Shown here in pieces: positions 33,561 to 34,779 of a DNA stretch of 34,779 nucleotides. Origin of the DNA: K189A clade bacterium (lineage in GTDB: Bacteria > Pseudomonadota > Gammaproteobacteria > Pseudomonadales > Azotimanducaceae); NCBI GenBank assembly GCA_018607685.1, contig JABBBA010000227.1, forward strand, positions 1-34,779, written 5' to 3'. How positions within the stretch are numbered: position 1 is the first letter of the stretch; the number at the start of each line of letters is the position of its first letter. Under the pieces are notes generated by a model, which saw only the letters and a list, made by a program, of their open reading frames with translations, ran no database searches and was not told the origin of the DNA. A program made the position numbers and the translations under genes.

Positions 33561-34736
33561 ATGGGCATTGTGGACCGATGGCTTTTGCCTGACGGTGTAG
33601 AAGACATGCTTCCTGCACAGGCGAAAAGGCTGGAGGAAGTCCGGCGCAGGTTGCTGGACCTCTTTTCGATCTGGGGATACGACTACGTCATTCCTCCGAT
33701 GATCGAGTACCTGGAATCTTTGCTAACGGGTACTGGACGCGACCTCGATTTGAAAACCTTCAAGGTAGTCGATTTTTTGACAGGCCGAACCATGGGCGTT
33801 CGGGCAGACATTACACCGCAGGTGGCCCGAATAGATGCCCACAGCCTGAATGGTGAGGGTGTGGCCAGGCTTTGCTACGCAGGAACCGTTGTCCAGGCGC
33901 AGGCCGATAGCATGTTGGCCAACCGAACTCCGCTTAGTGTTGGCGCTGAGCTGTTTGGTGATTCAACCAGTAAGGCCGATACCGAGATCGTAAGTTTGAT
34001 GGTCGAGTCGTTAAAGTCTCTTGGCTTTGATGCGGTTCATGTAGATCTTGGCAACGTTGATATTTTCCGTCAGTTGATGTCGAGCTTCGCGCTCGATACA
34101 GACCAGCAGGATTTACTTTTCGAGGCAGTGCAGAGGAAATCGATTGCAGAAATCAGCTCTCACTGTAAAACTTTTGGTCTGTCCGTGGCGGACTCGTTGT
34201 TGCTGACGCAGCTTCCTGGACTGACCGGGAACGATTCGGTGCTTGAACGAGCACGTTCTCTTTTTAAAGCACACGAAGGTATTCTTGCTTCGATCGATAA
34301 CCTGCAACAGGTTTCCGATGCCATTGCGGGTCGATTCACCGACCTCGATGTCTATTTTGATTTAAGTGAGCTCCGTGGCTACGCATACCACACCGGGATA
34401 GTGTTCGCGGCCTACGTGGATGGTAGTCGTTCTGTCGTCGCCAAGGGTGGCCGCTATGACCACATCGGGCAAGTCTTTGGTCGGGAAGCACGTGGAGCCA
34501 CGGGTTTTTCTATTGATGTCAGGAGCCTTGCTGAAAAGGTCATGCTCCCGGAAGAGTCAAGAAAGTGCGTTTGGATCCCTGATGTGCCAACCGGCGAAGA
34601 GGGTTCACTTTGGCAGCAGATACAACAGTTGCGTGCTGAAGGTTATATCGTCGTAGAGTCGGGGCAGCCTGATGGCTTTGATCATCATCTCGACTTTCTA
34701 AATGGGCAATGGCAGCTGGTAACAGGAGATAAATAG
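33561..34736 (+). CDS. hisZ: ATP phosphoribosyltransferase regulatory subunit HisZ
   Basis: HisZ is a catalytically inactive histidyl-tRNA synthetase paralogue that forms a complex with the short form of HisG and gives it histidine feedback control. The 391 residues match the usual length. Class II-like elements include the N-terminal WLLPDGVEDMLPAQAKRLEEVRRRLLDLF, then FKVVDFLTGRTMGVRADITPQVARID (motif 2 region) and LSELRGYAYHTGIVFAAYVDG. VAKGGRYDHIGQVFGREARGATGFSIDV near residues 294-320 completes the fold. The C-terminal anticodon-binding domain of HisRS is absent. Its presence implies a short-form HisG elsewhere in the genome. It precedes purA by 2 bp, as in Pseudomonas. Confidence 0.95.
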   Translation: MGIVDRWLLPDGVEDMLPAQAKRLEEVRRRLLDLFSIWGYDYVIPPMIEYLESLLTGTGRDLDLKTFKVVDFLTGRTMGVRADITPQVARIDAHSLNGEGVARLCYAGTVVQAQADSMLANRTPLSVGAELFGDSTSKADTEIVSLMVESLKSLGFDAVHVDLGNVDIFRQLMSSFALDTDQQDLLFEAVQRKSIAEISSHCKTFGLSVADSLLLTQLPGLTGNDSVLERARSLFKAHEGILASIDNLQQVSDAIAGRFTDLDVYFDLSELRGYAYHTGIVFAAYVDGSRSVVAKGGRYDHIGQVFGREARGATGFSIDVRSLAEKVMLPEESRKCVWIPDVPTGEEGSLWQQIQQLRAEGYIVVESGQPDGFDHHLDFLNGQWQLVTGDK

Positions 34737-34738
34737 CC

Positions 34739-34779
34739 ATGGGTAAGAATGTAGTCATCATCGGTACACATTGGGGTGA
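34739..34779 (+). CDS. purA: Adenylosuccinate synthetase, N-terminus only (3' end cut by window)
   Basis: The last 41 bases encode MGKNVVIIGTHWG, the start of PurA, which condenses IMP and aspartate with GTP hydrolysis on the way to AMP. The family usually reads GTQWGDEGKG here; this copy has His in place of Gln. The ATG is 2 bp after the hisZ stop, and hisZ-purA is the expected order. Everything after the first 13 codons lies outside the window. Confidence 0.85.
   Translation, partial: MGKNVVIIGTHWG

Overview
The window reads as a dense chromosomal core-genome segment of a Gram-negative gammaproteobacterium. LPS genes (hldE, waaA), the EpmA/EpmB/EF-P set, a tsaE-amiB-mutL-miaA-hfq-hflX-hflK-hflC cluster and a FimX-type protein all point there. 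From memory, the gene order (LPS core genes, hldE, aldo-keto reductase, FAD oxidoreductase, waaA, DUF1249, parE, parC, membrane protein, serB, fimX, psd, rhdA, orn, queG, nnr, tsaE ... hisZ, purA) closely follows Pseudomonas aeruginosa, with several genes missing or displaced. A marine or environmental relative of the Pseudomonadales/Cellvibrionales is the best guess; the species cannot be named from sequence alone. I see no tRNA, rRNA, CRISPR array, insertion sequence, prophage or obvious genomic island.

Layout. 1-7675: LPS and envelope region, with the end of a NodU/CmcH-type carbamoyltransferase, a GT4 glycosyltransferase, a decayed lpxL-like acyltransferase (minus strand), hldE, an aldo-keto reductase/FAD oxidoreductase pair (minus strand) and waaA. 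7883-12731: DUF1249 gene, then parE and parC (topoisomerase IV). 12728-17185: a two-TM membrane protein divergent from serB, then fimX. 17254-19796: epmB, efp and epmA, the complete EF-P beta-lysylation set except for the hydroxylase EpmC. 19832-23284: psd, rhdA, orn and queG. 23349-33208: a long plus-strand series of nnr, tsaE, amiB, mutL, miaA, hfq, hflX, hflK and hflC, closed by a clear Rho-independent terminator. 33359 to the end: DUF2065, hisZ and the first codons of purA.

How the genes work together. hldE and waaA build and attach the inner core of LPS, and the carbamoyltransferase and glycosyltransferase probably decorate it. parE and parC form one enzyme. EpmA and EpmB make and attach beta-lysine to Lys34 of the EF-P encoded between them. 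MiaA and QueG modify tRNA anticodon-loop bases, TsaE supports t6A formation, and Hfq/HflX/HflKC handle RNA regulation, ribosome rescue and FtsH control.

No new multi-gene system is evident. The most interesting points are small and local: a tandem duplication that makes a 9-codon leader ORF overlapping the parC start; an Hfq with serine instead of the usual His57 plus changes on its distal and rim faces; an epmA frame with no canonical start codon where homology says it should begin; an lpxL remnant that has lost its catalytic motif; a membrane protein whose cytoplasmic half looks like a degenerate nucleotide-cyclase domain; and several hairpins and palindromes at gene starts.
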